A stretch of 5,278 nucleotides of DNA from GCA-2731375 sp047518225 (GCA_047518225.1 JAKZRK010000200.1:1-5278), one strand, 5' to 3'. Counted from the first letter of the stretch, positions 1 through 5,278 are shown. Numbers and translations: made by a program. The notes: generated from the sequence alone by a model not told the origin.

Positions 1-76
1 TGCGACGACGAGACAGCGCCTCCAATTCGGCGCGCTCGTCATCGCTCAAAGAGATCGTCACCGCCACTCTCGCCAT
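1..76 (-). CDS. IS630-family transposase, N-terminal fragment (cut by window edge)
   Basis: Read on the minus strand, an ATG at 76 opens a frame of 25 full codons that runs off the window: MARVAVTISLSDDERAELEA, then LSRRR. A basic start, a short beta-like stretch, 'LSDDERAELE' and then an Arg-rich run is the usual opening of IS630-type (Tc1/mariner-like, DDE) transposases, where it begins the DNA-binding helix-turn-helix region. The start is well supported: AGGAGG lies 8 bases upstream (85-90 on the plus strand). A TTG immediately before the ATG is in frame but less likely. The catalytic domain lies outside the window, so it cannot be said whether the element is intact. The family call rests on a short stretch and on memory of the family; another winged-helix or HTH protein cannot be excluded. 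Confidence 0.7.
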   Translation of the reverse strand, partial: MARVAVTISLSDDERAELEALSRRR

Positions 77-84
77 CAATCGCG

Positions 85-90
85 CCTCCT
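85..90 (-). promoter_or_regulatory. Ribosome binding site of the transposase fragment
   Basis: The minus strand reads AGGAGG here, a perfect Shine-Dalgarno core 8 bases before the ATG at 76. It fixes the start of the truncated transposase. Confidence 0.75.
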
Positions 91-335
91 GAAAACAAAT
101 AGAGACATAATCATATCAATTTATCGATCAGGACACTAGGCTGTCGTCGGCTTTCCTTGCATCAACACCGGCCCGCTCCCCAGCTGACCACCCACGGGAT
201 CATAATCAATGGGCGCTCGGATGGCTCGGCAACCACGGTGGCCACGCTGGCTTGAACGTCGGTCAATTTAGATTAGTGTTGGCTTCAGACAGGGGTTTAA
301 AGATCCGGCGCGGGAACAGCGCCGCCGCGGGCGCG

Positions 336-343
336 GGGAGAGG
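336..343 (+). promoter_or_regulatory. Ribosome binding site of the dehydrogenase
   Basis: The purine run GGGAGAGG ends 6 bases before the ATG at 350. It is a moderate match to the anti-Shine-Dalgarno sequence and supports that start. Confidence 0.5.
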
Positions 344-349
344 CGGGAC

Positions 350-1408
350 ATGCGTGCACTTGAAGTGGTGAGCATCCTACGGACCGGGGCCGAGGAGCGG
401 GCCATGATCCGGGCCGTCGATCCGGGGATCGAACTGACCGACGCGGGCGGCTGGTTCGACGGCGAAATTCGCGAGACCTGGCCCGCTTTCACCTGCCAAC
501 GTTATTTGCATCCCGACGCCAAGGGCGCGGGCAGCCGCGGGGAACGCGACCGCATTCTGGCGGGGGCGGAAGTGATACTGGGCGGCTGGCCCTTTCCGCT
601 GGATCTGCGCGCCAGGGCCACGAAGCTGAAATGGTTTCATCAGCGTCCGGCCGGCGCCAGCAATTTGCTTCGGGGTGATCTCTGGGGCAGCGACGTGGTG
701 GTGACGACCTCGCGCGGCGCGGGCAACACATTGGCAATGGCGGAGTACGCGCTGGCCGGAATTATGCATTTTGCCAAGGGTTTGCCTCACGCCGCGATCG
801 ATCGAGCCGCCGGCCATTTTTCCCATCCCGCCTACCGCCCACTGCTGCTGAACGGCAAAACCGCCTGCGTCGTCGGCGTCGGCGGCATCGGGCAAGAGGT
901 TGGCAGACTTTGTGCCGCCATGGGCATGCGGGTCGTCGGCACCCGCCAAACACCGCGCAGCGACTTGCCCCTGCCCGAAGGTTTCACTCTGGTCGGCGGT
1001 CCCGCCGACCTTGACCGCCTGCTGCCGGAGGCGGATTTCGTGGTGATCTGCTGTCAGTGGACGCCGGGGACGACGCAGCTGTTCGACGCCGGCCGCTTTG
1101 CCCTGATGAAAACCGGGAGCGTGCTGGTCAACGTCGCCCGTGGCGAGATCGTCGATGAGACGGCTCTAATCGAGGCGCTGCAACGTGACCATCTGCGCGG
1201 CACCGCCCTCGACGTCTATGTGGGCGAGTTCGAAAACCCACCGAAGGGGCGGCTCTGGTCGCACCCCCGGGTATTGATCACGCCGCACATCTCAGGCGCC
1301 AGCGATCTGAACCGGCATCGCGCCGTCGAACTCTTTTGTGAGAACCTCGCCGCCTACCTCTCCGGGCGGCCGCTGGTAAATGTCATCGATTGGGAGCGGG
1401 GCTACTAG
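350..1408 (+). CDS. D-2-hydroxyacid dehydrogenase (D-isomer-specific, NAD(P)-dependent)
   Basis: A cytosolic oxidoreductase of 352 residues, the usual length for this family, which interconverts 2-oxoacids and D-2-hydroxyacids using NAD(P)H. The Rossmann nucleotide-binding domain sits in the middle, with the glycine motif GVGGIG at 176-181. The second strand ends in VVGTRQ; Arg199 in place of an acidic residue hints at NADPH use (inference). The three catalytic residues of the family are present: Arg264 in NVARGEIVDE, Glu293 in ALDVYVGEFE and His313 in TPHISG. The C-terminus (NVIDWERGY) folds back to the catalytic domain in relatives. The ATG at 350 is preceded by purine-rich GGGGAGAGG ending 6 bases upstream, and the frame has a stop at 269-271 with no better start between. 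The gene appears monocistronic. The substrate (glyoxylate, hydroxypyruvate or another 2-oxoacid) cannot be read from the sequence, so no symbol is given. Confidence 0.93.
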   Translation: MRALEVVSILRTGAEERAMIRAVDPGIELTDAGGWFDGEIRETWPAFTCQRYLHPDAKGAGSRGERDRILAGAEVILGGWPFPLDLRARATKLKWFHQRPAGASNLLRGDLWGSDVVVTTSRGAGNTLAMAEYALAGIMHFAKGLPHAAIDRAAGHFSHPAYRPLLLNGKTACVVGVGGIGQEVGRLCAAMGMRVVGTRQTPRSDLPLPEGFTLVGGPADLDRLLPEADFVVICCQWTPGTTQLFDAGRFALMKTGSVLVNVARGEIVDETALIEALQRDHLRGTALDVYVGEFENPPKGRLWSHPRVLITPHISGASDLNRHRAVELFCENLAAYLSGRPLVNVIDWERGY

Positions 1409-1531
1409 ATCAAATTTCTATCACGAATTTTTTGCCAGCCTGCTTCGGCGACGTTTTGCCGGAATTATTTCAGCCGTAGAACATCATTGGCACGCCACAT
1501 CCCAATTGGCCTGTCAGACGACGACGAAGGT

Positions 1532-1558
1532 GAAAAATTTCCAGTGGTGGAAAATTTC
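1532..1558. repeat. Operator-like imperfect palindrome
   Basis: TTTCCA (1538-1543) and TGGAAA (1548-1553) are exact inverted copies separated by GTGG; outside one mismatch, AAA/TTT pairs continue the symmetry. Seen another way, AAAATTTC occurs twice, at 1534-1541 and 1551-1558, 17 bases apart. The element covers the -35 side of the promoter candidate. It could be a regulator binding site or an RNA hairpin; no regulator family is recognised. Confidence 0.4.
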
Positions 1559-1567
1559 GGGTATGAT
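1538..1567 (+). promoter_or_regulatory. Candidate sigma-70-type promoter for the Met-rich/barrel pair
   Basis: TATGAT at 1562-1567 matches the -10 consensus at five of six bases. TTTCCA at 1538-1543, 18 bases upstream, matches the -35 consensus at four of six. A transcript starting near 1574 would carry a leader of roughly 140-150 bases. The -35 box lies inside the left arm of a palindrome, which would suit repression or activation by a bound regulator. This is a sequence-only guess. Confidence 0.35.
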
Positions 1568-1579
1568 AGGCGCGAAATT

Positions 1580-1650
1580 GGTAGTTATCCGGGAAACGTC
1601 GCGTTGGGCCGCCCATTTGGCGGCGGGACAGCGCCAAACGATAACCAACC
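1580..1650 (+). other. Nested stem-loops in the leader of the Met-rich gene
   Basis: An outer stem pairs GTTATC (1584-1589) with GATAAC (1640-1645), extended past a small internal loop by GGT (1580-1582) with ACC (1648-1650). An inner stem pairs TTTGGCG (1616-1622) with CGCCAAA (1632-1638), with a 9-base loop. A GC-rich pairing follows at CCGGCC (1651-1656) with GGCCGG (1679-1684), just before the AGGAAG ribosome binding site. The pairings are exact but GC-rich DNA folds easily, and no known riboswitch is recognised. Confidence 0.3.
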
Positions 1651-1701
1651 CCGGCCGGGCCGATGCCGCAAGCTCGCGGGCCGGCGACCGGGATCGATCG
1701 C

Positions 1702-1707
1702 AGGAAG
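1702..1707 (+). promoter_or_regulatory. Shine-Dalgarno-like AGGAAG that bears on the start choice
   Basis: AGGAAG is the only good ribosome-binding match before the Met-rich gene. It is 6 bases from an in-frame TTG at 1714 but 18 bases from the ATG at 1726, so it favours the TTG. For the ATG only a weak GGA at 1716-1718 is available. Confidence 0.45.
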
Positions 1708-1725
1708 TTTGCATTGGAATACATC

Positions 1726-2370
1726 ATGAACAAGGACCCTGGATGGTTCACGGCGGCGGCATTCCGGTCTGTGCGGCGCCGGCCCGCCGGCCCGCTGGTT
1801 CTGATGTTGGTTATAATTTTTGACACCGGTCCCGCGCTGGCCCAGTTGCAGCTGCCCATGCAGATGTTGATGGCCAGCCCGTTCGCCGGCCGCATGGGCG
1901 CGATGGGACCCCGGAACATGGCGCCCTACGGCTCCCAGGCCGGGGCCATGCCGCACGTGATGCAGAGCACCAACGGCCTGATGATGAACACGCAGAACTC
2001 CGGGACGGCGACGCAGGGTTCGATCGCCGAGACGTATGGCATGGAGGGTCTGGTTCCCCACAGGCGATCCGGTCAGGGACCCATGCAAATGGCCGAGAGA
2101 ACTCCGGGCGAGGGCGAAATCGAGGCCCCGGAGGTCGATGCGGGAGAGGGATGGACCGAATTGCTTATCGGCGCTTGCGCCGGCGGCGCGTTCATTGGCG
2201 CCTTTGCGGCGGCCACCGCGGTTTCGGCGGTGCCCGTCGCCGCCGCGGCAGCGGCACCGGTCGCGGTCACGGCGGCGGCGACCGCCATGGGCGTGGGCTG
2301 CGGCATCGGCGTGGCCACCGCGTCGGTCAGTTTTGGCGCGATCTTCGGTTATCGGGCACTGGCCGAGTGA
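1726..2370 (+). CDS. Exported methionine-rich protein with Ala/Gly-rich hydrophobic C-terminus, unknown function
   Basis: I do not recognise a named family. From the ATG at 1726 the protein has 214 residues; starting at the TTG at 1714 would add four. Residues 1-39 look like a signal peptide: a basic stretch (RSVRRR, 14-19), a hydrophobic core (PLVLMLVIIF, 23-32) and an AxA-type site PALA|Q at 39/40. The first 83 mature residues hold 13 methionines, many as MxM or MxxM (PMQMLM 44-49, RMGAM 56-60, LMMN 85-88, PMQM 119-122), a pattern seen in proteins that bind Cu(I) or Ag(I). An acidic linker (about 127-145) follows. Residues 146-209 are almost entirely Gly, Ala, Val and Ile with single Cys at 151 and 192, like one or two small-residue (glycine-zipper-like) membrane helices. 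A barrel gene follows on the same strand. The export prediction is fairly safe; metal binding is inference. Confidence 0.72.
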   Translation: MNKDPGWFTAAAFRSVRRRPAGPLVLMLVIIFDTGPALAQLQLPMQMLMASPFAGRMGAMGPRNMAPYGSQAGAMPHVMQSTNGLMMNTQNSGTATQGSIAETYGMEGLVPHRRSGQGPMQMAERTPGEGEIEAPEVDAGEGWTELLIGACAGGAFIGAFAAATAVSAVPVAAAAAAPVAVTAAATAMGVGCGIGVATASVSFGAIFGYRALAE

Positions 2371-2420
2371 AGCACATTCGTTCCACAGCCTGGCCCCCCG
2401 CCCGAGAGCAAATTTACGAC

Positions 2421-3544
2421 ATGGGACACACCACGGTGAATTGCGACAACCCAGGTAGCCGGTCCAGAAAACGGCCATCGCACGGGCTGCGGCGGATCCC
2501 GCGGTGGGCCGGCGCGGTTGGCCTCGGCTGCCTGCTGGGGTTGGGCGCATTTTTCCAGGCCAAGGCCAGCAGCCACGGCAAATCCCCCGACGGCGCGACC
2601 GGAGTGTCCATGGGGCCTATGATGCGGGCCGATATCGCGCCCCCGCTGGGCGTTGCGGGCGGCATGAGCCCGAAACAGGGGGTGTTCATGCCGTCGTTGC
2701 GTTTCATGCACATGCGCATGGAGGGCAATCGCGATGGGACGAACAATCTCGGTACGGCGGAAGTCCTCGAGCAATTCCCCATAACGCCGGTCAAAATGGA
2801 CATCGATATACTGATGGCCGGCGCCTTGTACGCCTTCACCGACGACCTATCCGTCATGGCGATGTTGCCTTACATATGGAAGTCGATGGATCACGTGACG
2901 CGGGCGGGCGTCGAATTCACCACCAAGTCGGAAAGTTTCGGAGATCTGCGGGTCATTGGTGGGTACGATGTCTACAAGAGTGGCAAACACACCGTAAACT
3001 TACAGCGGGCTTGAGCTTTCCGACGGGTTTGACCGACGATCGGGACGACACCCCCGCCGGATCGGACCAATTGCTTCCCTATCCCATGCAAAACGGCTCG
3101 GGAACCTTTGACCTGCTTCCGGGCGCCACATACAGCGGCAGGTTCGATGTCTGGTCATGGGGCGGCCGGCTCGGCGCGGTCGTCAGGCTCGGTGAAAATG
3201 ATGACGGCTATACCTTCGGCAACGTTTACACCGCCTCCGTTTGGGGCGCCCGGCGATGGGTTGACTGGTTGAGCTCGTCATTTCGTCTGATTGGCGAGAC
3301 CGTTGGCAACATCGACGGGGCCGACCCACGGCTCAACCCGCTGCAGGTATCGACGGCCGATCCGGGCCGCCGTGCGGGGAAATTCGCCAGTCTGGCATTG
3401 GGGCTCAACTTTCTGGTTCCCTCGGGCGGTCTCCAGGGCACCGGGCTCTCGATCGAAGGAATTGTTCCCGTCTACCAGGATTTGGACGGCCCGCAACTCA
3501 AACGGGACTACGCGGTCCTCGTAGGTTTGCGAAAAGCCTTCTGA
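2421..3544 (+). pseudogene. Outer-membrane 'transporter' of the phenol MetA-degradation type, split by a frameshift
   Basis: Two open frames together encode one beta-barrel protein. The first runs from ATG 2421 and ends at TGA 3012-3014 (197 codons). The second carries on from about 2999 to TGA 3542-3544. Joined, they give about 374 residues. Residues 22-49 form a signal peptide after a long basic n-region (SRSRKR, LRRIPR), with cleavage likely near AKA|SS. The body matches what I recall of the PF13557-like transporter family: RFMHMRMEGNRDGT (95-107), DDLSVMAMLPY (141-151), SMDHVTRAG (155-163), then beyond the break SFPTG, DRDDTPAG, LPYPMQNGSGTFDLLPG, WGARRW, GNIDGADP and PVYQDLDGPQL, ending in a C-terminal Phe typical of outer-membrane barrels. 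The start has only a weak GAGAG upstream; a GTG at 2367 overlapping the previous stop is the alternative. Because both halves are well preserved, the break is either very recent or a sequencing error. Confidence 0.8.
2994..3014 (+). other. Frameshift site in the barrel gene
   Basis: Frame one reads GTA AAC TTA CAG CGG GCT TGA and stops. Re-reading the C at 2999 gives AAC CTT ACA GCG GGC TTG AGC, that is N-L-T-A-G-L-S, which continues directly into the conserved SFPTG stretch. One missing C in an original AACCTT explains everything. The local sequence is not a canonical X XXY YYZ slippery heptamer, so programmed -1 frameshifting is unlikely. Confidence 0.75.
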
Positions 3545-3557
3545 AGCAAGACGAACC

Positions 3558-5117
3558 CTATCGGAACAGATCGGCCAGGCGGTTGCGTTGCAGTTTCTCC
3601 GTCGAGGTTACGGGCAGATCTTTCGCGGCCACGAAGACGAAATGCCGGGGCACCTTGTAGGCGGCCAGGGATTGCCGGCAATGTTGCCGCAGAGCGTCCT
3701 CCGACGCCGATGCTTCTGCCTCCAGCACCACCACGGCGCCGATGGCCTGGTCCAGGCGGGCATCGGCCAGGCCGATGACGAAGGCGGAGGCGACCGCTGG
3801 GTGGGTTCGCAGCACCGCCTCGATCTCCGCCGGCGCGATATTGATGCCGCCGCTTTTGATCAACTCCTTGCGCCGGCCCTGGAAATGTACCCAGCCTTTA
3901 TCATCCAGCAGGCCCAGGTCGCCGGTCAGCAGGAAGCCGTCTTCGGTCATGCTTCGGGCGGTGGTGGCCGGATCGTTCAGATAGCCCGGCATGATATGCC
4001 CGCGCAGGGCAATCTCGCCGGCCCGGCCCTGGGGCAGGGGCTGTCCGGTCTCCAGGTCCAGTATCCGCAGTTCCACGCCGCCCAGCGCCGTGCCGCTGGC
4101 CACCAGGCGCTGCGCCACGGGGGCGGCGGCATCGGTCACGGCCGAGTTGCCATAGGCCTCCGTCAGGCCATAGACGTTGCAGATATCCCTTACCCCCAGA
4201 TCGACGATCAACTGCATCTGCTCCGGCGTGCCAATGGCCGCACCCGTGCGCAGGCTGGAGAGGTCCCGGCTGCCCCGGTCGGGATGTTCGGCCAGGGCCA
4301 GGGCGATATTCGGGGTGCCGTAAAAGACTGTGCAACGTTCTTCCTCGATCAGGCGCAGGGCCTCGCCGGCGTCAAAGTGGTGTTGCAGGACCATCGTGCC
4401 GCCATGTGTCAGCATGGCGAACAGGGCGTTGACGCAGCCAAATGACCAGAACAACGAGACGGCGAACCACAACCGGTCGTCCGGGCCAAGGTGCATGCGC
4501 TCGCCAATCTCCCACATATTGTCGATCAGGCCCCAATGCTGCAGGGGCACACCCTTGGGCCGGGCGGTGGAGCCGGAAGTATAGAGGATGCAGGCGATGT
4601 CGTCGGTTTGGGCGGCGCCCCAAATATCACCTGGCGCACCCTCGCCCAGGCTGGCCAGATCGCCGAATGCCGTGGCCCCATGGGGCACCCGGTCCCCAAC
4701 CACGATCAAGCGCGTCAGAGCAGGCAGTCCAATGGTCCGCATCTGGTCCAGTTCTGCCAGTACATCGCGATCACGAAATCTGTCCGCCAGGATCAGGGTG
4801 GTGACCTGGGCATGGTTCAACTGATAGGCCTGCTCGGGCGGGGTCAGCCAGGTGTTCAGGGCCACCGCCGTGGCGCCCAGGCCCAGAATGGCGAAATAGC
4901 TCGACAGCCACTCCGCCCGGTTGCCCATGAGGATCGCCACCCGGTCCCCGGGCCACACCCCCAGGGCCCACAGGCCGCCCGCCACGATCCGCGATTCCCG
5001 GGCCAGTTGGGCATAGCTCCAGCGCCTCCCGCCATCCACCACGGCTTCCCGGTCCGGTTGCCAACCCGCCATTTCATCCAGCAGGGCCGGGGCGGTTCGT
5101 GCGAGCGGCTTATCCAT
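3558..5117 (-). CDS. Acyl-CoA ligase / AMP-dependent synthetase (class I adenylate-forming enzyme)
   Basis: A cytosolic enzyme that activates a carboxylic acid with ATP to an acyl-adenylate and transfers it to CoA. Counting from the upstream TTG at 5129 (523 residues), the family motifs appear in order: the P-loop YTSGSTARPKG (183-193), the aromatic and Gly residues of the acyl pocket (LFWSFG, 226-231), YGLTE (320-324), TGDLG (402-406) with the ribose-binding Asp404, the hinge GRRKELIKSGG (418-428) followed by PAEIE, and the C-terminal catalytic Lys512 in PVTSTEKLQR. Length is normal and nothing is broken. The given start is the ATG at 5117; the TTG at 5129 adds four residues and has a GGAA 4 bases upstream, so either is possible. 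The stop lies 13 bases from the stop of the convergent barrel gene. The substrate (fatty, aromatic or alicyclic acid) cannot be told from sequence alone, so no symbol is given. Confidence 0.92.
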   Translation of the reverse strand: MDKPLARTAPALLDEMAGWQPDREAVVDGGRRWSYAQLARESRIVAGGLWALGVWPGDRVAILMGNRAEWLSSYFAILGLGATAVALNTWLTPPEQAYQLNHAQVTTLILADRFRDRDVLAELDQMRTIGLPALTRLIVVGDRVPHGATAFGDLASLGEGAPGDIWGAAQTDDIACILYTSGSTARPKGVPLQHWGLIDNMWEIGERMHLGPDDRLWFAVSLFWSFGCVNALFAMLTHGGTMVLQHHFDAGEALRLIEEERCTVFYGTPNIALALAEHPDRGSRDLSSLRTGAAIGTPEQMQLIVDLGVRDICNVYGLTEAYGNSAVTDAAAPVAQRLVASGTALGGVELRILDLETGQPLPQGRAGEIALRGHIMPGYLNDPATTARSMTEDGFLLTGDLGLLDDKGWVHFQGRRKELIKSGGINIAPAEIEAVLRTHPAVASAFVIGLADARLDQAIGAVVVLEAEASASEDALRQHCRQSLAAYKVPRHFVFVAAKDLPVTSTEKLQRNRLADLFR

Positions 5118-5129
5118 CGGGACAGACAA

Positions 5130-5278
5130 TCGATTCCATTATCTTGTCATGCCCGGACTTGATCCGGGCATCCATGGGCTCCCACGGTGATGACGAGATC
5201 TCGGGCAACATGGATTGCCGGGTCAAGCCCGGCAATGACGACGGAGGGGCGAACTTATCCACGGCGCACTTTATAACC
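5130..5278. other. Ligase upstream region, mostly occupied by a REP-type repeat pair
   Basis: This non-coding leader lies upstream of the minus-strand ligase. Bases 5144-5241 are the inverted repeat pair described separately. On the minus strand TATAAA near the right edge could be part of a promoter -10 box, but its -35 side would lie outside the window. GATAAT at 5140-5145 lacks a -35 partner. Confidence 0.4.
5144..5241. repeat. Head-to-head pair of alphaproteobacterial REP-type palindromes
   Basis: Two related units of about 33 bases lie in inverted orientation (5144-5176 and 5209-5241), separated by 32 bases. The left unit contains a perfect 9-base-pair hairpin, ATGCCCGGA (5149-5157) with TCCGGGCAT (5163-5171), loop CTTGA. 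The right unit contains ATTGCCGGG (5214-5222) with CCCGGCAAT (5228-5236), loop TCAAG. The inner flanks ATCCATG and CATGGAT are exact inverted copies, and the outer flanks are GTCAT and ATGAC. Units of this form (GTCATtGCCGGG-CTTGA-CCCGGCAATCC) are common dispersed intergenic repeats in Alphaproteobacteria. They are thought to be moved by trans-acting enzymes or to affect mRNA stability. Here they sit about 15 bases upstream of the ligase start, within its leader. Confidence 0.8.

Larger units (their letters stand above)
77..349. other. Non-coding region between divergent transposase and dehydrogenase
   Basis: No convincing gene is seen here. Bases 91-125 are clearly richer in A and T than the surroundings and should contain the outer end of the insertion element, but I could not define its terminal inverted repeat or the TA target duplication typical of IS630 elements. 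From about 300 the DNA becomes very GC-rich; a small stem-loop (GCGCC 319-323 with GGCGC 330-334) precedes the dehydrogenase start. A TTGAAC at 252-257 resembles a -35 box but has no good -10 at normal spacing, so no promoter is claimed. Confidence 0.5.
1409..1713. other. Non-coding intergenic leader between dehydrogenase and Met-rich gene
   Basis: About 305 bases without a supported gene. The first part (1409-1500) is comparatively AT-rich. It holds an imperfect stem (TTCGGC near 1445 with GCCGGAA near 1458) followed by TTATTTC, a weak candidate terminator for the dehydrogenase that I do not list separately. The second part holds a promoter candidate, a palindrome and nested stem-loops, listed below. 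Several frames are open across the region, but none has a ribosome binding site or protein-like composition. Confidence 0.5.

Noticed and set aside
377..949. Minus-strand open frame of 190 codons
   Set aside because: Antisense shadow of the dehydrogenase, Ala/Gly/His-rich and without recognisable motifs.
1486..1503. TTGGCACG resembling the -24 half of a sigma-54 promoter
   Set aside because: The -12 half is ATCCC rather than TTGCA/T at the required spacing.
1380..1823. Plus-strand open frame bridging the dehydrogenase end and the Met-rich gene
   Set aside because: It overlaps both real genes, has no ribosome binding site and no protein-like pattern.
2518..2535. Lipoprotein signal in the barrel's hydrophobic segment (VGLGC)
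   Set aside because: The residue at -3 is Gly instead of Leu/Val/Ile, and the cysteine is in the middle of the hydrophobic core; an ordinary signal peptide with an AKA|S site fits better.
1585..2550. Long minus-strand open frame (321 codons) across the Met-rich gene
   Set aside because: It is antisense to a gene with a good signal peptide, reads as low-complexity Arg/Gly/His-rich protein, and has no ribosome binding site; such frames arise from GC-rich third positions.
2994..3003. Programmed -1 ribosomal frameshift
   Set aside because: The zero-frame bases A AAC TTA do not form X XXY YYZ, and no strong downstream hairpin or upstream Shine-Dalgarno stimulator was seen; a one-base deletion is simpler.
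3588..4445. Plus-strand open frame of 285 codons
   Set aside because: It lies wholly antisense to the acyl-CoA ligase, which has all family motifs; the translation is Gln/Gly/His-rich without any domain.
5255..5263. TTATCCACG, one base from a DnaA box
   Set aside because: A single copy with no companion boxes, AT-rich unwinding region or origin genes nearby; most likely chance.

Overview
The window is GC-rich and looks like an alphaproteobacterial chromosome, perhaps a Rhodospirillales-like lineage. The lineage is inferred from three things: strong GC bias at third codon positions, protein flavour, and a paired REP-type palindrome (core GCCCGG-loop-CCGGGC, flanked by GTCAT and ATCCATG) of a kind common in that class. 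No rRNA, tRNA or CRISPR array is visible.

Layout. (1) Bases 1-76, minus strand: the first 25 codons of an IS630-type transposase, cut by the window edge, with a perfect AGGAGG ribosome binding site. (2) 77-349: AT-rich, then GC-rich non-coding DNA. (3) 350-1408, plus: a complete D-2-hydroxyacid dehydrogenase with an intact Arg/Glu/His catalytic set. (4) 1409-1713: a non-coding leader with a promoter candidate, an operator-like palindrome and nested stem-loops. (5) 1726-2370, plus (start possibly 1714): an exported, methionine-rich protein of unknown function with an Ala/Gly-rich hydrophobic C-terminus. (6) 2421-3544, plus: an outer-membrane beta-barrel 'transporter' of the MetA-pathway/phenol-degradation type, split into two frames by an apparent one-base deletion near 2999. 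(7) 3558-5117 (or 5129), minus: a complete class I adenylate-forming acyl-CoA ligase, convergent with the transporter across a 13-base gap. (8) 5130-5278: the ligase leader, holding two inverted REP-type hairpins.

How the genes fit together. The methionine-rich protein and the barrel lie on one strand about 50 bases apart, both carry export signals, and both are rich in methionine where they would face the periplasm or outer surface. They probably form one two-gene transcription unit for an envelope function. Handling of soft metals such as copper is a plausible but unproven reading. The dehydrogenase and the acyl-CoA ligase are ordinary metabolic genes with no obvious link to that pair. The most notable points are the Met-rich protein/barrel pair, the frameshift in an otherwise well-preserved barrel gene, and the structured leader in front of the pair.
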